Assembly (NCBI RefSeq): GCF_017654505.1
Contig: NC_054547.1
Coordinates: forward strand, 28,795,346-28,859,345
Reading direction: 5' to 3'
Length of the DNA: 64,000 nucleotides
Origin: Polyodon spathula
Taxonomy: Eukaryota; Chordata; Actinopteri; Acipenseriformes; Polyodontidae
The translations under genes were made by a program, and so were the position numbers. Below, one piece after another: positions 36,734 to 50,886 of this stretch (its first letter is position 1; the number at the start of each line of letters is the position of its first letter). The notes under the pieces were generated by a model. It did no database searches and was not told the DNA's origin. It saw nothing but the letters and a program-made list of their open reading frames with translations.

Positions 36734-39700
36734 CTGAGGGAAAAAAAGCAAAATAAACAAAACTGGACATTTGCCATTAAAATTGCAAGTTTGTATTCAT
36801 AGCAGATACTGAAGCACCTTCCAACTGAGCACCTATCCTCAGCTCTCAATCAAGTCAATCAGATTTACCGTTTTGCCCACCGTGAGTGAAACTGACTTGC
36901 AACAGGGAGATGATTTAAAAAGAAGAACAATAAAAACAATTCTGTGTATTTATTTTAAATTAATTTAATGCATAGCATACATCACTGTTGGTTGGTCAAC
37001 TGGTGTCATTGAGGCAAAGGACTAAAAGGGAAAATCCAATGCTTACTTTCTGAATAGGCCTAATGTTTAACCTATTGAAATCTTATGGCTGGAAATTAAT
37101 GGAGCTTCAAATAATGTAACAAAATCAACTCTTCAAAACCATTTATTTATGACCATTAGATCTGACCAACCAGGGTGAAAGGAAGACCAAAAGGAGCTGT
37201 CACAGGACCTCCCCCCAGTCTACATTTCTCACAAGTGACATTTTTGTTTTTCTTCCGTATCCCTGACCAGACACACATGCAATGCTGTTGTTTTTTTTTC
37301 AGCCCAAGTTTCCCATCTTTAAAAACATTTTACAAAATGACTTTCCCATCACATCAACTCCAAGCAAATGTGCAATCGCTATTACCCATGTTAATGTTTC
37401 GCTACTTTGTTTTATTGCTGCATGGATTAGCCCAAGATTCAAATCTCTTTCGTCCTTCACACATTTAACCCAGCAGCATCTGTGTGCAGGAAGTATGTTA
37501 ATACTGGAGGTACACAGTATGCTTTAGAAATTAGGCAAAGCGGTTCGGGCTAATGAACTTATTCCATAATCATACCTGTGGTGCAATTTGTTATAAAGGT
37601 ATCACATTACATAGGCAGTTTAGAAAGACGCCAATGTTACAGCACACTCATACTGCAAGTACAGCATTTTTATTTAAAAAAAGTGATGCACTACTTTAAG
37701 AAAGCAGGTAGTCTGTTATCCTCACAGGTCCTTGGTCGTTTCACCTGGACAGTGGAATTCTCTTTCCTGTTAACAGTACAGCCAGTGACTTGCTTTGACT
37801 GTGATGAGACAGCTGAGGTGACATGACCTAGGAAGTTAAACGGTAACAAACTAATTGAAGGCATTTAAAACGGAGCTTTCTCTGACATTCCTTTGAAAAA
37901 GACACACGTTTGCTCGAACATGAGTTTCTTTCAAAACTGTGATTGTGAAACCCAAGTACAGCTGCAGGTAGAACGTTGCTAACCACCACTCAGGTTAAAA
38001 AATAATGGTTTTTGTTTTGCTCTCACAAAGAAAATAATTGCGATGAGGTTTTACCAAAATCATTTAGCAGTTAACCAATTACGTACTCTGTTCATTTTAT
38101 CTTGTAAACTAGCTAAGAAATTCCACTTATACGGTAGCTGACTCAATTTAAAGCAAGCCTCTTTAATTAAAAAGAAATTGCAATAATATTTAACTGCTGG
38201 CCTTCAATGTATTTTGACGCCATTAGATAACTGTTTTGTAATATAATATTAGGAGAGAAATTAAAAGCTTCTTTTGTTACTATCAAAAATTTGTGCTGTG
38301 CTATTAAAAAAAACAAAAACAAAAAAAAACCCTAAAATCCATAGCTGACCTTGATTGCAAGAATGTTGTTTGTAGTGCACTGAAGATTTCTAGTTGAAAT
38401 GTCAAGTTTTACTAAAATATGGTCTAGAACTATTTTAAGTCCATTCATTCCATGCCTGTGTCAATTTTAAAAGAGCCTTACTACGGTTTATACAAACTAC
38501 AGAGAAAATCCAAAGCTGCTTAATCTCACCAAACTTCTGTGCCCACTGTCACTAACTGCATTTACATAATATTTCTGTTCTGAACACTATTATCCAGCAC
38601 TATGCCTGGTAATCCCTGTGCTGTGATTGCCCACAATGAATATTCTGATCATCCAGCACATGGTATACAACTTCACACTCCATTTTTGTATTTATTTAAT
38701 TAAATACATGTTTTCTCCTCCAAAGTGAAGGGAAATACATTTCTAGAGAAAAATCATTGCATCAGTATTGGTTAAATATAGTTCAGAATGATCTGGATCA
38801 CTATAAAAGAGTGACAGGATAGGTAAAATGAAACTGTTTTAAAAGTGTATTCTTTAATAGTGCTTGAGAGTCAAAACCACCATGACAACATGTCCTGTCG
38901 ACATAATCAGACAGCACCTTGTAGGGCGTGTGGATAGCAGATGAACTCTTCGGTGCAAGCGTTCACCAGTCCCTTAAGAGAATAAAACAACTTGAATTCA
39001 TGCACTAATAATGCCTCAACCTTCTGCACACAATATTCTTATAATATTCTCAGACCAACCAGATTGCGCACTTTAAGTGTCCAACAGTTTGATCTCTTCT
39101 TTGCTTCATGTTTATACATTCTTCATTCATGTCCTCTGGGTTGCAGTGGCTGACATGTGTCATCCATGTTCTACTAGTTTTCCCCTCTGCGTGTGTGTCT
39201 TTTTCAGCAGCAGCTTATCAACACAGCACATTCACAGACTGGACTTTTAAGCATTTTCAGAAATGTTACTTCAGTTTATAATGGTAGTCCACACTAACAA
39301 TATGCAGAGTGTGTTCACTAGTAACTGATCTTTGGGGGCCTGCAGGAAGGTACTATAGTCACATTTACCTGGCAAACATTTAAAATCACACCTCTTTCAC
39401 AGTGCCATAAAATAAAAGCGATCATGTACGTGGCTACTGCTTTAGCAAATAGGTCAGGATTTGCAAACTGGTAAGTGTACTTAGAGATAGCAGGGTTCAT
39501 GTTGTGCTGGCATGTTATGCGTACCACTAGTTTAGAACTTGCTCAAGGCCTTGTGAACACATTACATATTATTGAAATTTGATGATGCAGGTTTGTGAAC
39601 CCACGGTATGAAAACCCTAGTGACAGTATTCGGGATTCAGGATATGAAATCATTATGTTTCTCGCTGAACCAAAGTGCCCAAATTAACAACCACGCTGGT

Positions 39701-41996
39701 CCTACTTTGTTTGCTGTTTGAGCTAATCTGATTAAAAAAAAGAAAAAAAACAAAAAAAAAAACAACACATTCTTTTAACTACACTGCGTAACACAAGTTA
39801 AGTACAGCTAACTGTACCTACTGAATGTAAAAACAAACAAAACCAAAAAAAAAATCATACTGTGCTATTTTATCTTCTCTGTTGTGTATATCCCCTCAAC
39901 CAGTTAAAAATGGAACTGAATAACAAGTGAATCCCACACTGGTTCAGAGGTTGATGCCTGCGGGGAGAGACATCCTGCCACTCTCTGAATATTCTTTGTC
40001 CTGTCACATATCCCCCACATTAAAGAAACTCGTAGATTTTTTACATTTTTTTTTATGAACCTGTCATTCTACTTTATTAACTGCCAGGAACAGAGCTGAA
40101 GGTTACAAATCTGATCACTAGGTAAAACTTGAAAGAGTAGACAAATGTTTCAACAATGGCAGTAGATCTTTGCCCACATGATTTTGCCTCTTAATTAGTG
40201 CTAATCAGGGTCTGTGAAACAAGACGATTTTGTGTATAAAGGAATGGATGAAATGATACTCTATTTGAAAATTATGTATAAATTCAATGCACACACTAAA
40301 CTATACAGAGTACACTTTTGGTACATTTTAAATATAAAACAAATACACCATGGATACTAAAATATCTTTAAGCAATACGCTAGCTTTTCCATTCACATTA
40401 ATTTCAATTCAAAATACTTTTATACTATGATAACACTGTCCTGTATAGTCTTGCTAAATAATTATAAATTACAGCACAGATTAAAAGCATGTATTTCATA
40501 CCTATGCTAATTATGAGGCTGTATTGCGCTTAAGTATACTGGTAATTTGTCATTCTTGTATGAAATACATAAACACAGAAAGCTCTAGCCCCGAAGGCCC
40601 CAATGCTGTGTTTACGCTTGTGCCCAGACATGGAACTCATTCATGGAACTCCTTCATGCCAGGGAGCGACCAGGGACACTTCACTCAAATCATTAAAATG
40701 ACCATCTGGCAGGCATACCAAAATAGATAAATGGAACCTGGTACTGTTTATTTTGAAATTATCAAACAATTTTAGTTCCTAAAAACCATAGCAGTAAAGC
40801 CATCACTGGCTGATCTCCTAAACCTGCTTAAAACCACAGTCTGTAATTCCATATGCAATCTAACAAATACAAGCAGATTTTATCTTAGCACAGAACAGAC
40901 ACTTATTTTAATACTACATTTCCTTGATTTTTTTTTTTTTTTTTTTTTTTGGTGGGGGGGGTGAATAGGAAAAAGGGGCAGCAGTACAATGAATGATATA
41001 CAGTTATTGATTCACCCTGTAATAAACATTATTGATAGAAATTCAATTTAAATTTAATTTAATTAAAACTAGAAAGACGGACAAACGCAACATGGGCTTG
41101 ATCTGGAAACTTTTCTCTGACAGTTGAATCATCTTGTGCAGCGTAGCCTCTCTTTGTACAGATCTCCCTGTTACAGGTTACAGCTGGACGATTCCCATGC
41201 TTGATCTATTCTAATAATAGTGTATACTGGGGCTTTGCTATGGTCCACAGTGATCAAGGTCCTCTTGCTACAAAGCAGTTTGCAAAATATAAATGTTCAT
41301 GTTAAACATTTTTTGTTTTTTAAAGTTGGCATAACTGGTTAAAAGTTTGGTAATATTAAAAATGATCACAAAAAAATGGTGCAAATTGCGCTTTGGAGAA
41401 ATGATTTGAATACATCTTGTGAAATGGACGGTCCCCTGACAGGAGAAGCGAAGATCTGATTAGACCACGAAACAAAACTAAAAGAAACCTTTTGAATGAC
41501 CCTATCACACTATTGTTATGGGTTTATAACTATTTCCACTTTAAAAATGACTAAATGAGATGACGTGCTGAAAGACACTCCTAAAAAAATGGGGTCCATT
41601 TAAATGATCTGAACAGTGTCTGGTCTAAATACTGACACTATTTATATTAATCTGGGGTTAATAACCCACATATTAACAGTACTATATACAATAAAAATAC
41701 TGATGTTCACGAAAAATCAGGTTTAGAAATTTGAAGGTGGAGGTGTTAAAATTGGGTTAGATTGAATAGACACCAACGTGTCCCTCGCCAATAGCCAGTA
41801 ACTCAGCTTTCATTACACTTGCGATAAATAAACACTCAGCAAACAAAAATATGAATCACTGAATGCTCAAGCAGTTAGGAATCAATATGGTTAGCTGATC
41901 CAACAAAGCTTTGATTTTTGTTGCTGGAAGGTGGACTCCACTATTTCATACGTTCAAATGCAAACAGAAAGGTTGGGCAGAGATGGTCAGACTCAC
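36734..41996 (-). other. DLG1 intron between PDZ2 and linker exons
   Basis: About 5.3 kb of AT-rich sequence with A/T homopolymers (for example 40929-40950). No mobile element or exon was recognised. Confidence 0.8.
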
Positions 41997-42141
41997 AGTT
42001 GGTGATGTCGGAAGGTGCGTAACTGTCATTCATGTAGACGCTGGTGGGTTTCACCACTTTCAAGTAAACTACATCAGGGGTGTTTTTCAAGGCAGTCACG
42101 GCGTCTTCATGACTGACCTCCTCAAGACCAGCAGCGTTCAC
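41997..42141 (-). CDS. dlg1: DLG1 exon: PDZ2, second half
   Basis: A 145-nt exon for residues 330-377: [19 protein letters not shown], then [20 protein letters not shown] and PSDITN. It carries the helix B of PDZ2 with His340. In this family PDZ2 binds C-terminal T/S-x-V tails such as those of channels and NMDA receptor subunits. Acceptor CTTTCCAG, donor GTGAGT; the last T starts the Ser378 codon. Confidence 0.97.
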
Positions 42142-42809
42142 CTGGAAAGAAAGACATACAAACAAAAAAGGAAACCTTGGAGTTAACGTACACATCGAGA
42201 ACACGTTTCGCCTCAACCGGATGTGTTTCACATCAGCATGCACAGCCCTACAAAAAACCCTCTCTGCGGTTTTGAAAATATTTGATGACCATGTACGACC
42301 AATCAGCAGCAGATGTGTGATACCCATTTTGTTGACGTGGTTAAAACCGAGAGTCCAGCATACAGTACAACTAAACATTATCTGTAAAGACACTGCAGCT
42401 TTAGGAAGGAACTGCGGAAGGGCAACTAGTCTAATCCTAGGGCTTGAAGGTATGAGATATGGAGAGGGAAAGGATTGAATTTAGTCGATAGTTCAAGTAC
42501 AGCACAGGGCAGTTACAGTAGAAACTAAGAGGAGTCACCATAGAACAATGCATAAAAGGCCTTTTTTTTTTTTAGCTGTGAACTGTGAGCATGTGGTATG
42601 GGTTATCAAGCAAAGCTGCTGTACTGCAGTTCTTTAAGATCACACCAGACAGTTGTGGGATAAATCAGCTACCAGGACAAGCACTGATGGACTGAATATC
42701 CTCCTCTTGCTCGTATCTTTTATTATATTCAGTAAATAATGTCTAGCACCTAAAAACCAAGGCAGCCCAAGGGGATAGGACTTATTTAAAACAAATGTGT
42801 GTCTCTTAC
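42142..42809 (-). other. DLG1 intron within PDZ2
   Basis: About 0.67 kb. No element recognised. Confidence 0.85.
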
Positions 42810-42946
42810 GGCAAGTAGTTTGTCTCCTATTTGCAGTCTGCCATCTTTGTGTGCCGCTCCCCCCTCGATGATTTTGGTTACGTAAATGCTATTGTCCCCG
42901 GGAATATGCTGATTTCCAACTCCCCCCGCTATGCTGAAGCCGAGAC
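42810..42946 (-). CDS. dlg1: DLG1 exon: PDZ2, first half
   Basis: A 137-nt exon covering residues 284 (completed) to 329: [39 protein letters not shown] and IGDKLLA. It contains the GLGF loop at 284-287. The NQHIPGDNS insert between strands B and C marks PDZ2 of the DLG family. Acceptor CCCTACAG, donor GTAAGA. Confidence 0.98.
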
Positions 42947-44578
42947 CTGTAGGGGATTCAAATTCGACTTACTTCTCTGCACAGTACACCCAACATAAAA
43001 CAGTAAAGCACATGCAGTTAATTGCAGCACACTTTAAAATGTCTCATTTACAGTCATTAGGAGTTGTCCTTCATGCTACCAGTGTCAAATATTTCGAGAC
43101 TCCCAATACTGCTGTGCATTGCCATCAGAGAAACTAATTACAGATTACAAATGAGAGTCTAGATACAGCACAGACTTGATTTCTGGGAGGCAAAACTGAG
43201 TCAAACATGCAATTCTGACATCAGTCTGAAAATAGCAGATCTTGAGAACATTGGCTATTTCAGTGCTTCCTTATTCTAATCACAGCGGCAGTACAGGCTT
43301 TGTGACTCCTGAATTGTAGCTATCAACACAATAACCACACTAATTATATGTAATCTCTATAGTAAACATTCTCAATATCACCAGTTAGAACAATTCAGCA
43401 TTCCGCTATTTGAAGCATAAGACTAAAATGCTGATTTGATCGACCCCTACCTCATCAAGATAAGCCACAGATGGATTTTATTGGAACATTTTACAGCACT
43501 GTGAAATCTATCTATGGTTAACCTGGGATCATGTGCTGTAAAATGCTAAAAGAAAATATAATTGTGATATGCAATGGGAACCTCTAATTTAGTGCTTCAT
43601 ATACTGTGACTGAAAGTGTTTGGGTTGAAGACCCACACCAATGCAAGGACTGCATCAGAGTATCATGAAAATACCTGCAACTACAGTCAGCTCTTTAAAT
43701 AATATTAAAATACTCCCACATGATGCGGAGACAAAACACAAAAAGTGTACTTGAAAGTTCTGAAATGATACAATTGTAAAACTACTTAAAAATACTTTTT
43801 TCCCTCAGAATCTCTCTTATCCTACACTCTGATACACGTTTCTATCAAGCTACCAATTCCACTGAAATGTGATAAAAACGCATATATATCTATCTTTTAA
43901 TCTGTATTATATTGAGGTACTCCACAACTTCACAAAAGGTGCTGCTTACTATAAAAGTTTCCTATTTGCACTCGTAGACTCCTAATATAAACAGTTGATA
44001 TATCTGTGCTTGTCTGAGGATTATACTGGTCAGCTTTACACAGCTTTATATGGGTCAAACTGAGTTTTATGTAAGCACTTCAGGAAGAAGTTGTGCTAAA
44101 GTAGATCATCTGGTATGATACTCTCAAGTCCTAGTCCAAATTCACTAAGTGCTGCATTTGTATAAACACATAAAAACTACTTTTAGTCATAAAAGGTCAG
44201 AATGTTCTTTTGAAAGCAGATGCTTAATATGAGACGATACTTTTTTTTTAGGGAACATAGAAATCTTTTTTTTTTTGTTTTGTTTTTTTGAACAATTGTT
44301 TTTGTTCATTTTCCAATTCTCCCAATTTTGGAAAGTCCAATTATTATTCAATCTGGCGCACCGCTGCAACCCCCAAAGTAACTTGCATCCTCCAAAACAA
44401 GTGCCGTCAGCTGTCTGTTTTTCTTCCACTCTGCAAGCCCGCCGTGCAGCCACATCCAGAACTTACAGTGTCGGAGGACCACGCAATTCTGAATTGCGTA
44501 CAGACTGGCCTGCAGGCGCCACTCTGGAGCCCAAGCAATCGGTTTCTTGACGCTGTGAGGCACAATCCTCTCACTAAC
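42947..44578 (-). other. DLG1 intron between PDZ1 and PDZ2
   Basis: About 1.6 kb. The 44340-44575 part is GC-richer and has chance open frames on both strands, but nothing recognisable. Confidence 0.82.
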
Positions 44579-44748
44579 CTTTAGGGCCTTTAACAAGCTT
44601 TAGTTCCATGATTTTTTCAGTCACCGGCTTTCTTCTTCTCACGTATAGTCTGACGATTGATCCGGCTTCTTTTAAGGCTTCTACTGCTTTGCTGTGGGTT
44701 ACATCCCTGGCGTCCACATCATTTACTCTTAATATGTTGTCATTCACC
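44579..44748 (-). CDS. dlg1: DLG1 exon: PDZ1 second half and PDZ2 start
   Basis: A 170-nt exon for residues 227-283: [40 protein letters not shown], then the short inter-PDZ linker [16 protein letters not shown] that opens PDZ2. His245 is the class I ligand-selecting residue. The very short PDZ1-PDZ2 linker lets the pair act as a tandem. Acceptor CTCTGTAG; donor GTTAGT, weaker than the others. Confidence 0.97.
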
Positions 44749-45421
<673 letters not shown>

Positions 45422-45627
45422 CTAAAAAAGAAAAGAATGGTTAAATATCGAATAACATATCTCTAGATTTCATTAGAAATTATCATAACTATTGGTTTGC
45501 AACATGAACTGTACAATGCAGCAAAGTATAGTTTACTGATATTTTCTGTAAAACAGCATAAACTACTACATATAAATCAAACATATGGATTATTTTGTAA
45601 ATGGACGAATCAATATATTACACACAT

Positions 45628-45681
<54 letters not shown>

Positions 45682-46211
45682 ATGTACTGGATGAAGTTAT
45701 GAGAAAAAAACTGCCACTTTCTGTTCACGTGATGTTCTATTAGCACCTAGCATTTCTAGAGCTTTTTAACTTTCTTTGAAGCAGACCCCTATATTAATCT
45801 CTATCCAATTTAAATGTTTTTTTAAACAGAGATTACGGTCTGACTTAAAAACAGTTTGAGTGAACTTCATTTACCCTTACAGTGTTGTCGCTGTGGCAGT
45901 CAATCCCAGCACTCACCCTGTTTAAATGTGTTTTGTACATACTAAAAATAATCAGACATGTGCCAGAAATCTCAGCACCCAGACTCCAGTGCGAGCTCAA
46001 AAACAGCACTGGTTGCAGCACAAGCGGCTCTAACAGCCGTAAATTAAAATCAGTCGGTAAACGAGAACTTTGGATGTTGCCAGTGAGGGAGGGAGGTAGG
46101 TTAAGGCAAGCTACATTCACTCTGCAACAGTAATATTTTAGGATTTGGAACAATAACACATTTCAAAACAAGGGTAAGCAGGATCAGTATTTAAAATAAT
46201 ATTCTTCTTAC
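45422..46211 (-). other. DLG1 intron with an (AT)n(TG)n tract
   Basis: About 0.8 kb, with the microsatellite at 45629-45680. The exon spacing here is the tightest in the window. Confidence 0.85.
45629..45680. repeat. (AT)n(TG)n microsatellite
   Basis: A short AT run followed by about 18 TG units. Confidence 0.95.
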
Positions 46212-46262
46212 CCTTTCAAGTGTGATCTCCTCGTATTCATAGTCTGCTTCTGTGCCGTTTAC
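46212..46262 (-). CDS. dlg1: DLG1 exon: PDZ1 lead-in
   Basis: A 51-nt, phase-0 exon encoding VNGTEADYEYEEITLER (residues 169-185), the conserved acidic stretch and first strand of PDZ1. It is shared by all DLG paralogues in closely similar form and is the constant exon to which the alternative N-termini are joined. Acceptor ATTTCAG, donor GTAAGA. Confidence 0.97.
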
Positions 46263-48124
46263 CTGAAATACAGGAGACGTAAATCTTAAGCAAGTACACC
46301 CAGTAACATATCCATTCAAATCTTAAGCTGTACAATGGAGTACAAGCAGTGAACCAACACCATCTGCTCCGTGCACTTCAAAAGAACCCCACTGACAAAA
46401 ACTGCTGCATTATACGACACTCGAACATTAATGTGTGAAGCTTTATTAACCTGACTGTAGAGCATGAACGAGGACACAACAAATTAGGCTTTCAGTGACA
46501 GTTAAGTGGTGCCGTTCACTTTACACAGGAGAAACCGACAATTACCTTCCTTTTAACTTCTGACTTAACCTTAAATTTAACTTTAACAAAAAGTCAAGGC
46601 AACACTTATATATAAACTCTGATTTAGGACCCAGTGTCTCAATCCAAATGGACCCAGGTTCAAGTTCTCTCTCTTTAAACAGCTGTGACATAACCTGCAG
46701 GTATGCAAAGACCTGCATCAGGACCCACTTAGTGTACAGTGTACAGTGCTTCATTGGTGTGCCACCCTGTGCAGTACAATGCCAGAAATATGATGGTATG
46801 GCTGCAATTCTCCCCATAATGACGTACGTCATTCTCATTCTAAGGCAGAACACATATAAGGGGACCAACTACAGTATGACTCATGACTACCGCGATACAA
46901 TGAAGTAGCGAGGTTTGAGAAGCAGAACTCAGTTTTGGTCTTGTCAAGTACAGTCTACTAGCGATTAGCATGGTCCTTGCAGGGCTGCCAAGGCTTGTGT
47001 GGATATTCAATGTAGTACATTTCTACTATTCTGGTTTAAAAAAAAAACAAAACAAAACAAAAATGCCCCAAAAAACAAAACACAAATTATTATTGCTACA
47101 AGTAGGTTAGTTAAAAAAAAAAAAAAAATAGTAAAAAAATAAAAAAAGGACATGGTGAGTAGCCCCTTTGGTAATGGTATGGTGAATACAAGTTTTTCTC
47201 AACGCAGTAACACAGCAGCCATAGGTGGCAGTCCTAGAACGGCATTCTTTTTTTCTGGAGGGGCCAGTTCCAGGTTTATTTGCTCAGCACAGTGAGAAGA
47301 GATTTCACACCACTCTATGCTTAAACACACAGGATGTGCTTGTTCCACAGGGGGTTTAATGAAGCTTCTTGATGTATTACCACGGTGGGGCTACATGCTA
47401 TTTCCAATTACCAGTCCTGCTATTAAACATTCAGTTGATGCCAATCAGAGCAGTCATATTGTGGCAAGCTTTGCCCTGCCTTAATTTACAACGAGATTAA
47501 ACCACTCATTTACACCCCTCCTCCCCCAATTCAAATTAAAATTAAACAATTCTGAAAGAAATAATCCGCAGCCAAACATATCTGCCATTCAGATTAAATA
47601 TAAAAAAGGACACTGTCAACCGAAATGCGTATTAAAATGGTCTTTGCTGAGCAATTTTCAACGTGAATGACACTGCTTTCACTGGGTCCATCGAGACCAA
47701 AACTGCAGTTAAACAACTCAATTACTTTCTGTATGTCCACAGGTGGATGCCCAGTTTCTACACAACTAACTGTGGGATTAGAACAATGTCTTTCCTTAGG
47801 TTAGAATGTTTTGCACAACACAAAGCAAGAACCTATGTGACCTGGTTTAAAACAAGGTGTGCTTGTGACATATCCAAAGATAAGAAATGCACAGCATGAT
47901 TTGGTACAATAAAAAAGGCAGGTCACCATGATCTACAGTCACAGTACTGCATGCATTTAGCTTTATGTAAAAAATGTCCATGTGAAGTTCCATAAAATCT
48001 AGGGGAGCAGTTGATGGGGCCTTCATTATCCCAACCAAATCAAAGGCCAAAAGTAGGTCCCCATGAACTAGACCCAAGGATGTGTGCTTAGGAATGCCCA
48101 TGCCAAGTTTCAACAAAATTAAAC

Positions 48125-48660
48125 TAAAAATATACTGAGCATAAAAAGAAACATATCACTTGTATTTGAATAAAATTCAGTAGATGAAAAATGACAAACT
48201 GTGTTTTAGAGCAGGTCCAGTGACTTTCTATTCTGCTGTTTAACAATTGACATCACAAAGATGCTACAAAATGATCTGTCGATTTTGGGCAGGTGTTGTG
48301 ACTCTTGGTCCCCAGTTCATGGACTGTTATTGACAGAGTGCATCTGGTTATGCCGACTTGCCAGGTTTGAAATTGCTGTCTGTGAGCACCCAAGTACAGC
48401 GAGCCACAGTACGCAGCCCTAGTCCTCCCACATGCCAACTGAAGGCTCTGCTCTCTTGACAGACGTGTCCTACTGTTTTTTTTCTGTGAACTGCTTGCAG
48501 TACAACAGCTGAACTCACTCCATATCCAGTGTCCAATCAACTGTCTCACTAATTAGGCGATTAGGTGCATATGCTTCTGTCAATGTCAATGGCCATCATT
48601 TATATACCTTATTTTTTTCGAAAATAAATGTGTTATAATAGTGATAAGTGTCTTGTGATG
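48125..48660. repeat. Probable interspersed repeat, Tc1-like start motif
   Basis: Begins with TATACTGAGCATAAAAAGAA, which resembles the terminal motif of some fish Tc1 derivatives. It is followed by about 500 bp of more GC-rich sequence with long frames on the minus strand (48253-48549). The translations show no recognisable transposase motif and the opposite end was not found. Confidence 0.33.
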
Positions 48661-50619
48661 CTCGGTACATATACATTAAAAAATGTAAATGTGGCATAAC
48701 AGTACGGGTGTCCGTGACACTGTTCATCCCTCACACAAGACAACTATTCAACCCGTGCAGGAGACAAAGTTCTGCATCACTATCTGTAAACAGTAAATTA
48801 ATTTAATTTCAGCCTTGTTCATGCAGAGTACTTTTAAAATCTCGGCTCGGAATTTTCATAACAGTTGGAAGTAAAGAAATTTGATCTTTTGATGTGGCAG
48901 GAGACAGCGATGTAAAAGGTATTTTCTAAAAGGAAATATTACACATCAAAGTCTGTTAAAATTAAATTTAAAAAAATCATTCAATAAACTTAAGCAATTT
49001 TAAAGCACATAAAACATAGTAGAAAACAGAATACAACACACAGAGGGTCCAATGACTACATTGTTTTTCTTTTTAATTTTTTGTTTTGTTATTTCTCCAG
49101 ACACACCTGTATATTTGTTTGAATTATGCTTACACTATCATAGATGTACTGTATTGCGCTTTAGGTTTAATGGCTGTGTTTTGAAAAAGCATGACTGCTG
49201 TTGTCTGATTGGTTAAAAAAAAACCCTAGATACAATGTCAGCTTACTTTCACCATAAATCAGGCAAATAACTGTGCAGAGAAAAATGTTCTATTAATTGT
49301 TATACAAAAGAAGATGCTACATCTCTAATTACTCTTCCAATATTAGCATTTAGATTGAAGCTGCTAGTCTCGTTCAGATATTCTGTTCTTAAAATCTCTC
49401 CCTTGGAAGATGCCACAGAAGTCAAATGATCACAAATAAAGTTTTACAATAGCCTAATGGTACTCCCAGTATGTTGTTTGTGCATATAAGTTTGTTCAAA
49501 TGCCAACGAGAAATTTTTTAAATTTTAATATGGTTTGCTTAAAAACCATGAACTATCGTCAGCTAATTTATTTATTTTATTTTTTTTTAAAGAATTCTCA
49601 TCCTTACACAAATCACCTACAGCACCTCAGGAGAAGTTAAGGTGTCAACCTGAGCTCACCGGGCACCTGGAAATTAGGTTTGGTCGCAGGAGGGTGAGGA
49701 GAATCAGTCCCTGAATATTTGTCTCAGTCCCTGAAGATTTAATGCAACACTCCCTGTGAGATTCCCAGAAATCAGACTGTACAGTCAGGACACCAATGAC
49801 ATGTCCCCTGAATACAATACTAATCCTGCACAACATGACAACATACCAGAACAGGTGAGACCCTCACCCGTTAAGGCTTTCTGAACACAGGTGTAAACCA
49901 CAAAATAGAGTCAAACAGTGCACTAGGCTAAGATCTCAAAGTGAAAATGATTTTCACAGTTTTAGCTTTGTCCACACCATAAAACCACCACACAATACGC
50001 AGTTTCTGCTTAAGCAGTCTAATAGATCAATGGCTTGCTTGCTGGTACGAAATAGTCCCTTAAAATGTAAATGTATAGTCCCTAATTCATGTGCTAAAGA
50101 AATTATAGTAAAACATCTCTAAGGTGATCTGCTCTTATCAGCAATGTTTCTTCAGCTGAGACACCTTCAATATGCTGTCATCTAAACAGTCACAAATGTT
50201 CAGCCACTTTTGGTTTCACTGTATTAAACAGGATGGTTATAAGGTCGGAATGCCACTTGGCAATGGTGCAAGATTCCCTTGATAAAAGAAGAAACAGAAG
50301 TCATAACGACTCACATTAAAACACTGCACTGATGAAGACGTCTTCTTGTACATCCTGTAAAATCTTATCAAAAAGCAATGCGAATCCCCTGTATTTAATT
50401 TTACCCATTACTGTCACTTTGGCAAACATGTCTCAACTGAAACTATCTTTGGGGGAATGTCAACAAACTGGAATCTCAACTAAGCCTGCCTTCTGTTCTG
50501 TACCTAGAATGCAAAGACAGAATGTTCTAAATTGACACCAAAGAATCTTTTTTTCATTATGTGGAAATGACTGCTGGACTCTGCATCAATAGGTTTCAAT
50601 ACACAGATAATATATGCAA

Positions 50620-50886
50620 AATAATAATAATAATATCTTTATATAGCACCTTTCATAGTGGATTACCATCACAAAAAGCTTTACAGAGGTAGGCTGTGAA
50701 CTGTACATTAAATGCAGAGTCAATTACAATTGATTTAACATCTCATGCGCAGGATGGGGAGCACAGGGAGGTTAAGTGACTTGCTCAGGGTCACACAGTC
50801 AGTCAGTCAGTGGCAGAGGCGGGATCTGAACCGGTGACCTTCTGGTTATAAGCCCTGGACCTTAACCACTGCACCACACTGCCTCC
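50620..50886 (-). mobile_element. tRNA-derived SINE with MIR/CORE-like centre, well preserved
   Basis: On the minus strand: A-box region GTGGTGCAGTGGTTAAGG, B box GGTTCAGATCC, then the core TGACCCTGAGCAAGTCACTT, close to the MIR core. The tail ends GTGCTATATAAAGATATTAT with ATT repeats, an L2-LINE type tail. Same family as the copy at 3562. Confidence 0.85.

Noticed and set aside
38880..38990. Possible extra exon reading VNACTEE after an AG, vaguely like the PDZ2 second-half exon
   Set aside because: The resemblance stops after a few residues and the frame does not continue as a PDZ domain.
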